Source: CAZFLY01 sp964519995 (GTDB lineage Bacteria; Planctomycetota; Phycisphaerae; Sedimentisphaerales; Anaerobacaceae). From it: a DNA stretch of 12,385 bases. A program made the translations under genes and the position numbers. The notes beneath the pieces were generated by a model. That model ran no database searches, was not told the origin of the DNA, and saw only the letters and a program-made list of their open reading frames with translations. Location of the stretch: the NCBI GenBank assembly GCA_964519995.1, contig CAZFLY010000070.1, positions 1 through 12,385 on the forward strand, read 5' to 3'. This document shows, piece by piece, positions 1 to 5,935 of this stretch. Numbering within the stretch: position 1 is the stretch's first letter; each line of letters starts with the position of its first letter.

Positions 1-47
1 CCTCCGGGTTATGGGCCCGACGAGCTACCAGACTGCTCTACCCCGCG
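1..47 (-). tRNA. Initiator tRNA-Met (CAT), 5' part only
   Basis: The minus strand reads as the first 47 nucleotides of an initiator tRNA; the window edge removes the variable loop end, T arm and acceptor 3' strand. Visible parts are a 7-nt acceptor strand CGCGGGG beginning with the C1 typical of bacterial initiators, T8-A9, a 4-bp D stem GAGC/GCTC with the A11:U24 pair typical of initiators, a D loop with GG, and an anticodon stem with three consecutive G:C pairs (GGG/CCC) beside the loop. The anticodon CAT lies at 11-13. These are the classical determinants of formyl-methionyl initiator tRNA. The loop reads CCCATAA, so position 33 is C instead of the usual U, and the outer stem pair is U27:G43. 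It lies 97 nt downstream of the HIT gene on the same strand. Identity as an initiator tRNA is firm; the missing 3' half cannot be checked. Confidence 0.9.
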
Positions 48-101
48 ATCATTTCTTGTACCACGTATCTCGTGAAGCGTATTTCGTAAAACGACAAAAA
101 T

Positions 102-130
102 AAAATACCAGCAAAAAGTGTTTTTATCAA
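102..130 (-). promoter_or_regulatory. Possible sigma70-type promoter for the initiator tRNA
   Basis: On the minus strand TTGATA (125-130, 5/6 match to the -35 consensus) is followed after exactly 17 nt by TATTTT (102-107, 4/6 match to -10) in an A/T-rich stretch between the HIT stop and the tRNA 5' end. The tRNA starts about 54 nt below the -10, leaving room for a short 5' leader removed by RNase P. I see no G/C-rich hairpin plus U-run in this gap, so read-through from the upstream operon is equally possible. The call is a motif match only. Confidence 0.3.
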
Positions 131-144
131 GGACGCAAACAAAA

Positions 145-561
145 TTATAAATTCTTTCGAATCTCAGCAGCAATTGCTTCAATCTTGCCCTGCGGATATT
201 TATATGAAGGCCAACGATCAAAAAGCTCGTCACCTGCACTGCGAGGAATTATGTGAAAATGTAAGTGACCTATAAGCTGGCCTGCGACTCTTCCATTGTT
301 GCACAGTACATTGTAGCCATTAGAACCCATCGCCGTTGCGATTGCTTTGGCTATCTTACCCAAGCAAGACGCTGTTTTGCCGAGAAGCTCTGCCGGACAA
401 TCATGCAAGTGCTCAAAGTGCTCTTTAGAAATAACCAGAGTGTGACCATCGCTTATGGGACCAATATCCAGAAAAGAAAGGACGATTTCATCTTCATATA
501 TCTTGGTAATAGGAATCTGCCCAGCAACCATCTTGCAGAAAATACAGTCCTCTGCACTCAT
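145..561 (-). CDS. HIT-family nucleotide hydrolase/transferase
   Basis: A 138-aa histidine-triad protein. The family hydrolyses the alpha-phosphate of substrates such as dinucleoside polyphosphates (Ap4A) or nucleoside phosphoramidates; the exact substrate cannot be read here. The triad HLHFHII is at residues 99-105, with His103 the expected nucleophile. An N-terminal CIFC (Cys6, Cys9) with His48 and His99 forms the probable structural zinc site seen in many bacterial HIT proteins. The segment FLDIGPISDGHTLV (30-43) is characteristic of the CxxC-bearing HIT group. There is no signal peptide, so it should be cytosolic. It starts with ATG 27 nt after the rplQ stop, with AAGGAA about 11 nt upstream, so it is probably the last gene of the ribosomal transcript. 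Its link to translation is inferred from position only. It could be annotated as HinT-like or as an Ap4A hydrolase-like HIT protein. Confidence 0.93.
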   Translation of the reverse strand: MSAEDCIFCKMVAGQIPITKIYEDEIVLSFLDIGPISDGHTLVISKEHFEHLHDCPAELLGKTASCLGKIAKAIATAMGSNGYNVLCNNGRVAGQLIGHLHFHIIPRSAGDELFDRWPSYKYPQGKIEAIAAEIRKNL

Positions 562-588
562 TTTTTGTCGGTTCCTTAAGAGCCTCGG

Positions 589-1227
589 TTATTCGTCCTG
601 CTCAACGCTGTTCTTGGTTTCGCCTTCAGTTTGTAGGGCCTCCTCGGATTCGCTGGGGTGCTCGTCTTTTGATGCCATATGTGCCGAGGAGATCTTTTGT
701 TGATCAGCAGCCTCCTGCTCTCCGACAGCCTCTTGGGCATCAACAGTTTCTTCGGCTCTGGCTGCCTTTTTAGCCTTTTTGAGTGATCGCTTGGTCCTGG
801 CTGCGGCTCCTTTCTTTTGTCGTTCGTCTTCACTTACGAGCTGAAGCAAGACAAGCTGTCCGTTATCACCAAGTCTTCGTAACGACAACCGAATAATCCT
901 TGTATAACCACCAGGTCTGTCAATATATCGTGAACCAATCTCGCTAAACAGCTTGCCGACCACAGTGCCCTTTTTGACGGCCTTACCATTATCGTACTCT
1001 ACGATGTCGCGGTTCCCAAGCAAAGATATGGCACGACGCCTGCTTGCCAGTGTACCTTTCTTGGCAAGGGTGATTAACTTCTCAACAAAAGGTTTTACTT
1101 CTTTGGCCTTTTCGATCGTCGTTGAAATCGTCTCATGCTCGATAAGCGATGCTGCCAAATTGCGACGCATTGCCAGACGATGCTCACTCTTTCGACTTAA
1201 TCGACGGCCTGCTACTCTATGCCGCAT
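589..1227 (-). CDS. rplQ: Large-subunit ribosomal protein bL17, with long charged C-terminal tail
   Basis: bL17 lies near the exit-tunnel side of the 50S subunit. The N-terminal MRHRVAGRRLSRKSEHR is the family signature, and residues 1 to about 131 align in style with the whole of E. coli L17 (127 aa). The protein is 212 aa, so about 80 residues are extra. Of these, 138-157 are rich in Lys, Arg and Ala, and 159-212 are rich in Glu, Asp, Gln and Ser with almost no hydrophobic residues, as expected of a disordered tail. The tail stays in frame to a TAA stop with no sign of a frameshift. The ATG is 67 nt after the rpoA stop; a weak AGGA lies about 10 nt upstream. The rpoA-rplQ order is the standard end of the alpha operon. 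Confidence 0.97.
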   Translation of the reverse strand: MRHRVAGRRLSRKSEHRLAMRRNLAASLIEHETISTTIEKAKEVKPFVEKLITLAKKGTLASRRRAISLLGNRDIVEYDNGKAVKKGTVVGKLFSEIGSRYIDRPGGYTRIIRLSLRRLGDNGQLVLLQLVSEDERQKKGAAARTKRSLKKAKKAARAEETVDAQEAVGEQEAADQQKISSAHMASKDEHPSESEEALQTEGETKNSVEQDE

Positions 1228-1294
1228 ACATTTATAATCCTCTGTTTTCTCTTCCCTCTTTGCAGCTACTATCTGAAGAAATAGACTGCCCGAA

Positions 1295-2299
1295 TCAAGC
1301 CTTTACATCTTTCATTCCCAGAGACAACCCGATGTCTGCAAGTTTTCGCTTAATTTCGCGCAGAGATGTTTTGCCGAAGCTGCGAATCTTCAACAAATCA
1401 GCATCTGTCATTTCAACCAACTGGCCAATAGTCTTAACCTTTGCCGATTCAAGACAGTTGCTTGCTCTTACTGAAAGTTCCAATTCCTGAATCGGGGTGT
1501 TTAGCTTTTTAGCCAATTCCTCATCAATTGCTCCTGTGCTCATCCCTTCTTCGACAATCTGTTCAGGAACGGTCTTTTCGCCAAGCTCAAAATATTGAAT
1601 AAAGGGATTCACATGTTTCCGTAAGATCTTGCCAGCTTCCACAAGTGCCATTTCAGGCGTAATTGTTCCGTTAGTCCAAATCTCCAAAATCAGCCTGTCA
1701 TAGTTTGTCCGCTGACCCACTCGGGTGTTCTCGGTTAGGTAGCGGACTCTTGTAACCGGCGAATATACAGCGTCAAGCAGTATTCTGCCGATTTCCTGAT
1801 CGAATCTGTCCGTGTCAGCAATCCTCTCTGAGGCTGGCACATAGCCACGGCCATTCTCAACTATCATTTCCATCTCAAATTGTACGTCCTCAGTTAGAGT
1901 AGCTAATACAAGGTCTTTGTTTATGATCTCTATGGAAGAATCTGCAAAGATATCGGCTGCTGTTACAGGGCCGGCCTTTTTTGTCGAGACCGTCATTGTC
2001 TTGGGACTTTCGCCATGAAGGCGAACCACGAGACTTTTCACGTTCAAAACGATGTCAGTAGTATCCTCCATCACGCCCTTTATCGAGGTAAATTCATGGT
2101 CAACTCCGGCTATCTTGATAGATGTCACGGCGCTGCCTTCAAGAGATGAAAGCAGTACTCGCCTGAGGCTGTTACCTATGGTTGTGCCAAAGCCACGCTC
2201 AAACGGCTCGATGAAAAAACGGCTATACTTATCGCTTGATACTGTTATGTCCCGTTCCACACGGGTTGGTAACTCCAAACCACGCCACGTAACTCGCAT
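1295..2299 (-). CDS. rpoA: DNA-directed RNA polymerase subunit alpha
   Basis: The alpha subunit (334 aa; E. coli 329) dimerises to nucleate RNA polymerase assembly, and its C-terminal domain touches UP elements and activators. The N-terminal domain spans about 1-235 and holds the hallmark FGTTIGNSLRRVLLSS (37-52), the dimerisation helix. A linker (about 240-270) leads to the C-terminal helix-hairpin-helix domain (about 272-330). There LSVRASNCLESA carries Arg278 and Asn281, matching the DNA-contacting Arg265 and Asn268 of E. coli, and SFGKTSL (307-313) matches the second DNA-binding loop. ATG is preceded by GGAGG at 5-6 nt, one of the best ribosome sites in the window. It follows rpsD after 118 nt, within the alpha cluster. 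Confidence 0.98.
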   Translation of the reverse strand: MRVTWRGLELPTRVERDITVSSDKYSRFFIEPFERGFGTTIGNSLRRVLLSSLEGSAVTSIKIAGVDHEFTSIKGVMEDTTDIVLNVKSLVVRLHGESPKTMTVSTKKAGPVTAADIFADSSIEIINKDLVLATLTEDVQFEMEMIVENGRGYVPASERIADTDRFDQEIGRILLDAVYSPVTRVRYLTENTRVGQRTNYDRLILEIWTNGTITPEMALVEAGKILRKHVNPFIQYFELGEKTVPEQIVEEGMSTGAIDEELAKKLNTPIQELELSVRASNCLESAKVKTIGQLVEMTDADLLKIRSFGKTSLREIKRKLADIGLSLGMKDVKA

Positions 2300-2417
2300 A
2301 TGAGCCTCCGATTAAAACTGCAGTGCCAAAAACGGACGATTGCGTTCAATTCCCATTAACCTGGTTGAATCATTTGACGTCTTTGCTTGTGAGTTTAACT
2401 TTGCCTTCTTCACGGAA

Positions 2418-3050
2418 CTATCTTGAACAAAACTCCACAACCAACTGTTCCTCAACAGGAATCTGAACATCGTCCCGTGTAGGAAACGCAACAACAGTAG
2501 CTGCAGGTTTTTCACGATCCAATTGTAGCCAAGCCTGGGTAGTATAATTTGGATTGCTTTCCAGTTGTTGCTTTACTTTCTTAATAGCCTTGTCAGAATC
2601 CTTGACCGTTATCTTGTCACCGATTTTAATAAGATGACTGCTAATATCGACCTTGCTGCCATTTACATAGATATGACCATGCGAGATCAGTTGTCTTGCC
2701 GCTTTGCGGGACGGTGCGAAATTGAGTTTGTATACAACATTATCCAGTCGTCTTTCCAACAACTGCAACAGAGTCTCACCAGTGTTGCCCCTTATGCGCT
2801 CTGCCTCGTGGAAGTACTTCATAAACTGCCGCTCAAGCACTCCGTAGTATCTTTTAACCTTTTGCTTTTCACGTAAACGCACAGCATATTCACTGCCTCT
2901 TGCTCTGCGCCAGCCGTGCATTCCCGGCGCCAGATTGCGCTGTCTCCGTTCGACCTGGCACTTGGCTGTCTCGCACTTTATGCCCTTGAGCATTAGTTTC
3001 ATTCCTTCACGACGACAGTACTTACAAGATGGATTAAGATACCGTCCCAT
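2418..3050 (-). CDS. rpsD: Small-subunit ribosomal protein uS4, zinc-binding (C+) form
   Basis: uS4 is a primary 16S rRNA binder that starts assembly of the 30S body; in E. coli it also represses the alpha operon. The 210-aa protein has the N-terminal domain with Cys9, Cys12, Cys26 and Cys31, the four-cysteine zinc site of C+ type S4. The S4 RNA-binding domain follows at about 98-160, with LERRLDNVVYKL and SRKAARQLISHGHIYVNG visible. The C-terminus ends LVVEFCSR, close to the usual LVxEFYSR. ATG starts 21 nt after the rpsK stop, with GGAG about 11 nt upstream, a somewhat long spacing. E. coli S4 has lost these cysteines, so this one keeps the likely ancestral form. Autoregulation through the rpsM leader, as in E. 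coli, is not evident because that leader gap is only 39 nt. Confidence 0.98.
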   Translation of the reverse strand: MGRYLNPSCKYCRREGMKLMLKGIKCETAKCQVERRQRNLAPGMHGWRRARGSEYAVRLREKQKVKRYYGVLERQFMKYFHEAERIRGNTGETLLQLLERRLDNVVYKLNFAPSRKAARQLISHGHIYVNGSKVDISSHLIKIGDKITVKDSDKAIKKVKQQLESNPNYTTQAWLQLDREKPAATVVAFPTRDDVQIPVEEQLVVEFCSR

Positions 3051-3071
3051 TTTTCATACATCTCCAGTGTT

Positions 3072-3452
3072 CTAAACACGTCTTCGCTTTGCTGCTCTGC
3101 AGCCGTTATGTGGAAGCGGCGTAACATCTTCTATCGATGTGATTCGCAGTCCTGCCTGCTGCAGAGCCGAGATCGCTGATTCACGGCCGGAGCCGGGGCC
3201 TTTCACTCTAATCTCAACCTCACGTACTCCGTTACGCATGGCAGAACTTGCACAATTCTGTGCAGCCTGTTGAGCGGCAAAAGGCGTGCTTTTGCGTGAG
3301 CCCTTGAAGCCAACCCGGCCCGCAGAACTCGAACAAATTGTGTCGCCATCCAGATCGGTAACCGTAATCAATGTATTATTAAAGGTAGCTGTTATGTAAA
3401 CAACCGCTCGAACGACGTTTCTTTTGACTTTTCGCTTTCCGCTTTTTGCCAT
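3072..3452 (-). CDS. rpsK: Small-subunit ribosomal protein uS11
   Basis: uS11 sits on the 30S platform, near the mRNA exit and the Shine-Dalgarno helix. The 126-aa product is of family length (E. coli 129). Visible landmarks are ATFNNTLITVTD (22-33), SSAGRVGFKGSRKSTPFAAQ (42-61), VKGPGSGRE (83-91) and the terminal PHNGCRAAKRRRV, where the family more often has PPKRRRV. The start is ATG in an AGAGAAGGCTA context, so the ribosome site is weak and close (3 nt). It lies 108 nt downstream of rpsM, one of the wider gaps in the cluster, and 21 nt before rpsD. The neighbours are the canonical alpha-operon set. Confidence 0.98.
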   Translation of the reverse strand: MAKSGKRKVKRNVVRAVVYITATFNNTLITVTDLDGDTICSSSAGRVGFKGSRKSTPFAAQQAAQNCASSAMRNGVREVEIRVKGPGSGRESAISALQQAGLRITSIEDVTPLPHNGCRAAKRRRV

Positions 3453-3560
3453 TAGCCTTCTCTTTTATACTACATGTCCAATTCCTGGCGTCAGCAACAA
3501 GCTGTCAACCACAAATCATCGCATATTACATAGCACTTATTTGTTAAAACAGCCAGCCAC

Positions 3561-3944
3561 TTAGCGTTTTTCCTTCACACCTTTCTTGCCGGCTACCGTT
3601 TTTCTTGGGCCTTTCCGGGTGCGTGCATTGCTTTGAGTGCACTGACCACGAACAGGCAAACCCTTTCTGTGACGAACTCCCCTATAACAATTGATATCGC
3701 GCAGACGAGCAATGTTTTGGGCAACTTGCCTGCGAAGCTGACCTCCTACAATGTAATTTCGATCAATGATCTGGGTTATTCGGCTGAGTTCGTCTTCAGT
3801 AAGCTTGCTGGCCTTAGTGTCTTTATTGATCCTAGCCTCCTTCAATATTTGCCCGGAGGTATATTTACCTATCCCAGAGACATACGTCAGGGAAATCCAT
3901 ATCGACTTGTTATCGGGAATATCAATACCAACTATACGTGGCAT
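3561..3944 (-). CDS. rpsM: Small-subunit ribosomal protein uS13
   Basis: uS13 is in the head of the 30S subunit and forms the B1 bridges to L5 and 23S rRNA; its basic tail reaches the P-site tRNA. The 127-aa protein begins MPRIVGIDIPDNK, has the helix-two-turn-helix segment with VSGIGKYTSGQIL (22-34), and carries the C-terminal signature RGVRHRKGLPVRGQ (88-101) followed by a strongly basic tail ending KGVKEKR. All are standard for the family. ATG is preceded by AAAGGAG at 5 nt, a strong ribosome site. The gap to the rpmJ stop is 39 nt. Confidence 0.98.
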   Translation of the reverse strand: MPRIVGIDIPDNKSIWISLTYVSGIGKYTSGQILKEARINKDTKASKLTEDELSRITQIIDRNYIVGGQLRRQVAQNIARLRDINCYRGVRHRKGLPVRGQCTQSNARTRKGPRKTVAGKKGVKEKR

Positions 3945-3983
3945 GCCAGCTCCTTTTTTTAGTTCTTAACGAAACTAACGGGA

Positions 3984-4097
3984 TTATCCCTGGCGCTGCT
4001 TGTGTCGTGGGTTTGAGCAAATCACCCGGACGACACCTTTGCGACGAACAATCTTGCAATTCTCACATATACGTTTTACTGAGCTTCTGACTTTCAT
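3984..4097 (-). CDS. rpmJ: Large-subunit ribosomal protein bL36, zinc-ribbon (C+) form
   Basis: A 37-aa open frame, found by reading the gap between infA and rpsM on the minus strand. It starts MKVRSSVKRICENCK and ends with HKQRQG before a TAA. Cys11, Cys14, Cys27 and His32 are the four ligands of the L36 zinc ribbon, so this is the zinc-binding form, not the cysteine-free paralogue used under zinc limitation. bL36 is a small late-assembly protein of the 50S subunit close to L6 and 23S rRNA. The length matches the usual 37-38 aa exactly. AGG lies 6 nt before the ATG. The position between infA and rpsM is the most common one in bacteria. Confidence 0.97.
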   Translation of the reverse strand: MKVRSSVKRICENCKIVRRKGVVRVICSNPRHKQRQG

Positions 4098-4173
4098 CTT
4101 TTGCCTGAGCTAAATAACTGCTCTATCTATAATTCATCAATAACTGAAACACTTCGGCTCACGAACAACACAA

Positions 4174-4389
4174 CTAATGCCGCAGGACTATTCGACCTCT
4201 ATTTAGATCGTAAGGTGACATTTCCACAGTTACCGTGTCACCCGGCAGAATCCGAATAAAATTCATGCGCATCTTGCCTGATACGTGAGCAAGAATTTCG
4301 TGTCCATTCTCCAATTCAACCCTAAACACAGCATTCGGCAAAGCTTCGGTCACCTTGGCTTGCAATCTTATTGTGTCCTTCTTTGCCAT
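4174..4389 (-). CDS. infA: Translation initiation factor IF-1
   Basis: A 71-aa S1/OB-fold protein that binds the A site of the 30S subunit during initiation and helps IF-2 and IF-3 select the start codon. Almost every family landmark is present: MAKKDTI at the N-terminus, LPNAVFRVELENGHEILAHV (17-36), SGKMRMNFIRILPGD (37-51), and the end motif YDLNRGRIVLR (59-69). The family is usually 70-73 aa. It lies 62 nt after map and 76 nt before rpmJ, the classical infA-rpmJ pairing. No clear Shine-Dalgarno motif precedes the ATG (GACGTGAA only), which is unusual among its neighbours. Confidence 0.98.
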   Translation of the reverse strand: MAKKDTIRLQAKVTEALPNAVFRVELENGHEILAHVSGKMRMNFIRILPGDTVTVEMSPYDLNRGRIVLRH

Positions 4390-4451
4390 TTCACGTCATT
4401 GTTATTAACTGTCTGTGCTTTACTGCAACGAAGCCAAAGGTAAATAGTCCT

Positions 4452-5234
4452 CTACTTCTTTGCAGTCAGTACCTCACAACCATTTCTAACTATTACAATC
4501 GTGTGCTCAAAATGAGCTGAACACCTACGATCCTTTGTTATCACCGTCCATCCGTTTTTCAATGTTCGCACGGCATTGTTACCGGCATTTATCATCGGCT
4601 CAACTGCCAAAACCATTCCCTCAGTCAGCACAATATCATTGACCAACAACTCATCGCTGACGAAGTTCGGTACCTTTGGCTCTTCGTGCATTTCTCTGCC
4701 AATTCCGTGGCCGACAAAGTCTCTTACTACTGAAAAGCCGGCTGACTCGGCATGGCGTTGCATCTGTCCGGCAATTTGGCTCCATTTGACAGCCGGCCTA
4801 GCCTCTGCCACAGCCATCTGCAGAATGTGCTCTGTTATCTCCATAAGCCTGCGTTTATCCTCAGCAATCCTACCTATGCCAATCGTGATAGCAGAGTCCC
4901 CACAATAGCCGTCAAGCCTAACACCGAAATCAATGCTAAGGATATCGCCATCCCTGAGCTTAGTATCCTCCGACGGAATTCCATGAACAACCTGCTCATT
5001 TATGGAGGTACAAATTGCACCAGGAAACGGTATCCGCGATTGCGGACTCCGCACGCCCTTAAACAATGGCTCCGCGCCCACATTGGCAACCATCTCCAAC
5101 GCAATACTATCCAGCTGCGCCGTGGTAACTGCCGGTTCTGCGACCTCTTTCAATTTTGAAAGAACATCAGCTACAACAGCGCCAGCACGACGCATTAGCT
5201 CAATTTCCCTTTGGCTGCGGAGCGTTATAGCCAT
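4452..5234 (-). CDS. map: Methionine aminopeptidase, type I
   Basis: This cytosolic dimetal enzyme removes the N-terminal methionine from nascent proteins after deformylation when the second residue is small. The 260-aa product has the pita-bread fold landmarks and all expected residues: His84 (HGIP), metal ligands Asp102 (IDFG), Asp113 (CGDSA), His176 (VGHGIG), Glu212 (VEPM) and Glu243 (HFEHT). They correspond to His79, Asp97, Asp108, His171, Glu204 and Glu235 of the E. coli enzyme. There is no N-terminal extension or zinc finger, so it is the minimal type Ia form. ATG is preceded by GAGG 4 nt upstream, and a second, fuller AGGAGG (5252-5257) lies about 17 nt upstream with no start codon of its own. 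It sits 47 nt after adk, an order found in many bacterial spc clusters. Confidence 0.98.
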   Translation of the reverse strand: MAITLRSQREIELMRRAGAVVADVLSKLKEVAEPAVTTAQLDSIALEMVANVGAEPLFKGVRSPQSRIPFPGAICTSINEQVVHGIPSEDTKLRDGDILSIDFGVRLDGYCGDSAITIGIGRIAEDKRRLMEITEHILQMAVAEARPAVKWSQIAGQMQRHAESAGFSVVRDFVGHGIGREMHEEPKVPNFVSDELLVNDIVLTEGMVLAVEPMINAGNNAVRTLKNGWTVITKDRRCSAHFEHTIVIVRNGCEVLTAKK

Positions 5235-5281
5235 TTAACCTCGTATCTCGACCTCCTATTTATGGTCCTGTACATTTTAGC

Positions 5282-5935
5282 TCACGATTTAGCCAACGCA
5301 TCCAATTTCTCAAATATCAAAACACTAACTTTATCAGGGTCTTTGCTCGCGTCAATATCATAAACTGTCCTATTATTCCGAAAGTAAGCGGCCACTGGTT
5401 CCGTCTGTTGATGATAAGCCTTCAGGCGATTAGATACTACGTCAGAATTGTCATCAGGTCTCTGAACGAGAGTAGTACCATCAATGTCACACTTATCATC
5501 AACTTTCGGTCTTAAGTTCTTGATGTGATAGACAGCTCCACATTTTGGACAGCTTCTTCTGCCACTCATCCGTTCAATTACGAGCTTGTCATCGATCTCC
5601 AAATTCAATATAGCATCTATGTCCTCGCAGTTGCCTTCGAGAGCCTTATCAAGTTCGACAGCCTGATTGACAGTCCTTGGAAACCCGTCCAAAATATAAC
5701 CAGCATCAGGATCATTCCTCATTGCTTTAGTCATCATCTCAACAATGAGCTGGTCAGGCACAAGTTCTCCTGAATCCATATAGCTTTGAGCCTTACGGCC
5801 GAGCTCGGTAGCCGCAGTCCTTTCCTTACGTAAAATGTCTCCACTAGACAGATGAAGCAGTCCATATCGATCAACGATCCGCTTGCATTGTGTTCCCTTG
5901 CCCGCTCCGGGGGCACCGAGCAAAACCACTCTCAT
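5282..5935 (-). CDS. adk: Adenylate kinase, long form with zinc-type LID
   Basis: It interconverts ATP + AMP and 2 ADP in the cytosol. The 217-aa protein shows the P-loop GAPGAGKG (7-14), the AMP-binding segment with SSGDILR (30-36), DGFPR (83-87), and the LID domain (about 123-162). The LID holds Cys129, Cys132, Cys149 and Asp152, matching the Cys3-Asp zinc site known from Bacillus adenylate kinase, so a structural zinc is expected. Arg126 and Arg127 (GRRS) and NRLKAY (169-174) are the usual phosphate-contacting elements. The ATG overlaps the secY stop as ATGA, with AGGAG 7 nt upstream inside secY, so translation is probably coupled to secY. The secY-adk-map order is widespread in bacteria. 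Confidence 0.98.
   Translation of the reverse strand: MRVVLLGAPGAGKGTQCKRIVDRYGLLHLSSGDILRKERTAATELGRKAQSYMDSGELVPDQLIVEMMTKAMRNDPDAGYILDGFPRTVNQAVELDKALEGNCEDIDAILNLEIDDKLVIERMSGRRSCPKCGAVYHIKNLRPKVDDKCDIDGTTLVQRPDDNSDVVSNRLKAYHQQTEPVAAYFRNNRTVYDIDASKDPDKVSVLIFEKLDALAKS

Noticed and set aside
265..579. 104-codon plus-strand frame opposite the HIT gene
   Set aside because: Antisense to a gene with intact catalytic residues; no recognisable motif or ribosome site.
576..833. 85-codon minus-strand frame inside the rplQ tail
   Set aside because: It is the shifted frame of the Lys/Glu-rich tail. I considered that the tail itself was a frameshift artefact, but the rplQ frame is acidic, non-repetitive and ends in a normal stop just before the HIT ribosome site.
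2312..2515. 67-codon minus-strand frame between rpsD and rpoA
   Set aside because: About half of it overlaps the end of rpsD in another frame; the composition is low-complexity (Leu/Phe-rich), it has no family resemblance, and the rpoA ribosome site lies just after it.
3464..3508. Exact TTGACA (3503-3508) and TATAAA (3464-3469) on the minus strand before rpsK, as an internal promoter
   Set aside because: The two boxes are 33 nt apart, far from the 16-18 nt needed, and no acceptable -10 lies at the right distance from TTGACA.
4752..5159. 135-codon open frame on the plus strand opposite map
   Set aside because: It lies wholly inside a perfectly conserved methionine aminopeptidase gene, shows no domain, and matches what codon bias of the opposite strand produces.
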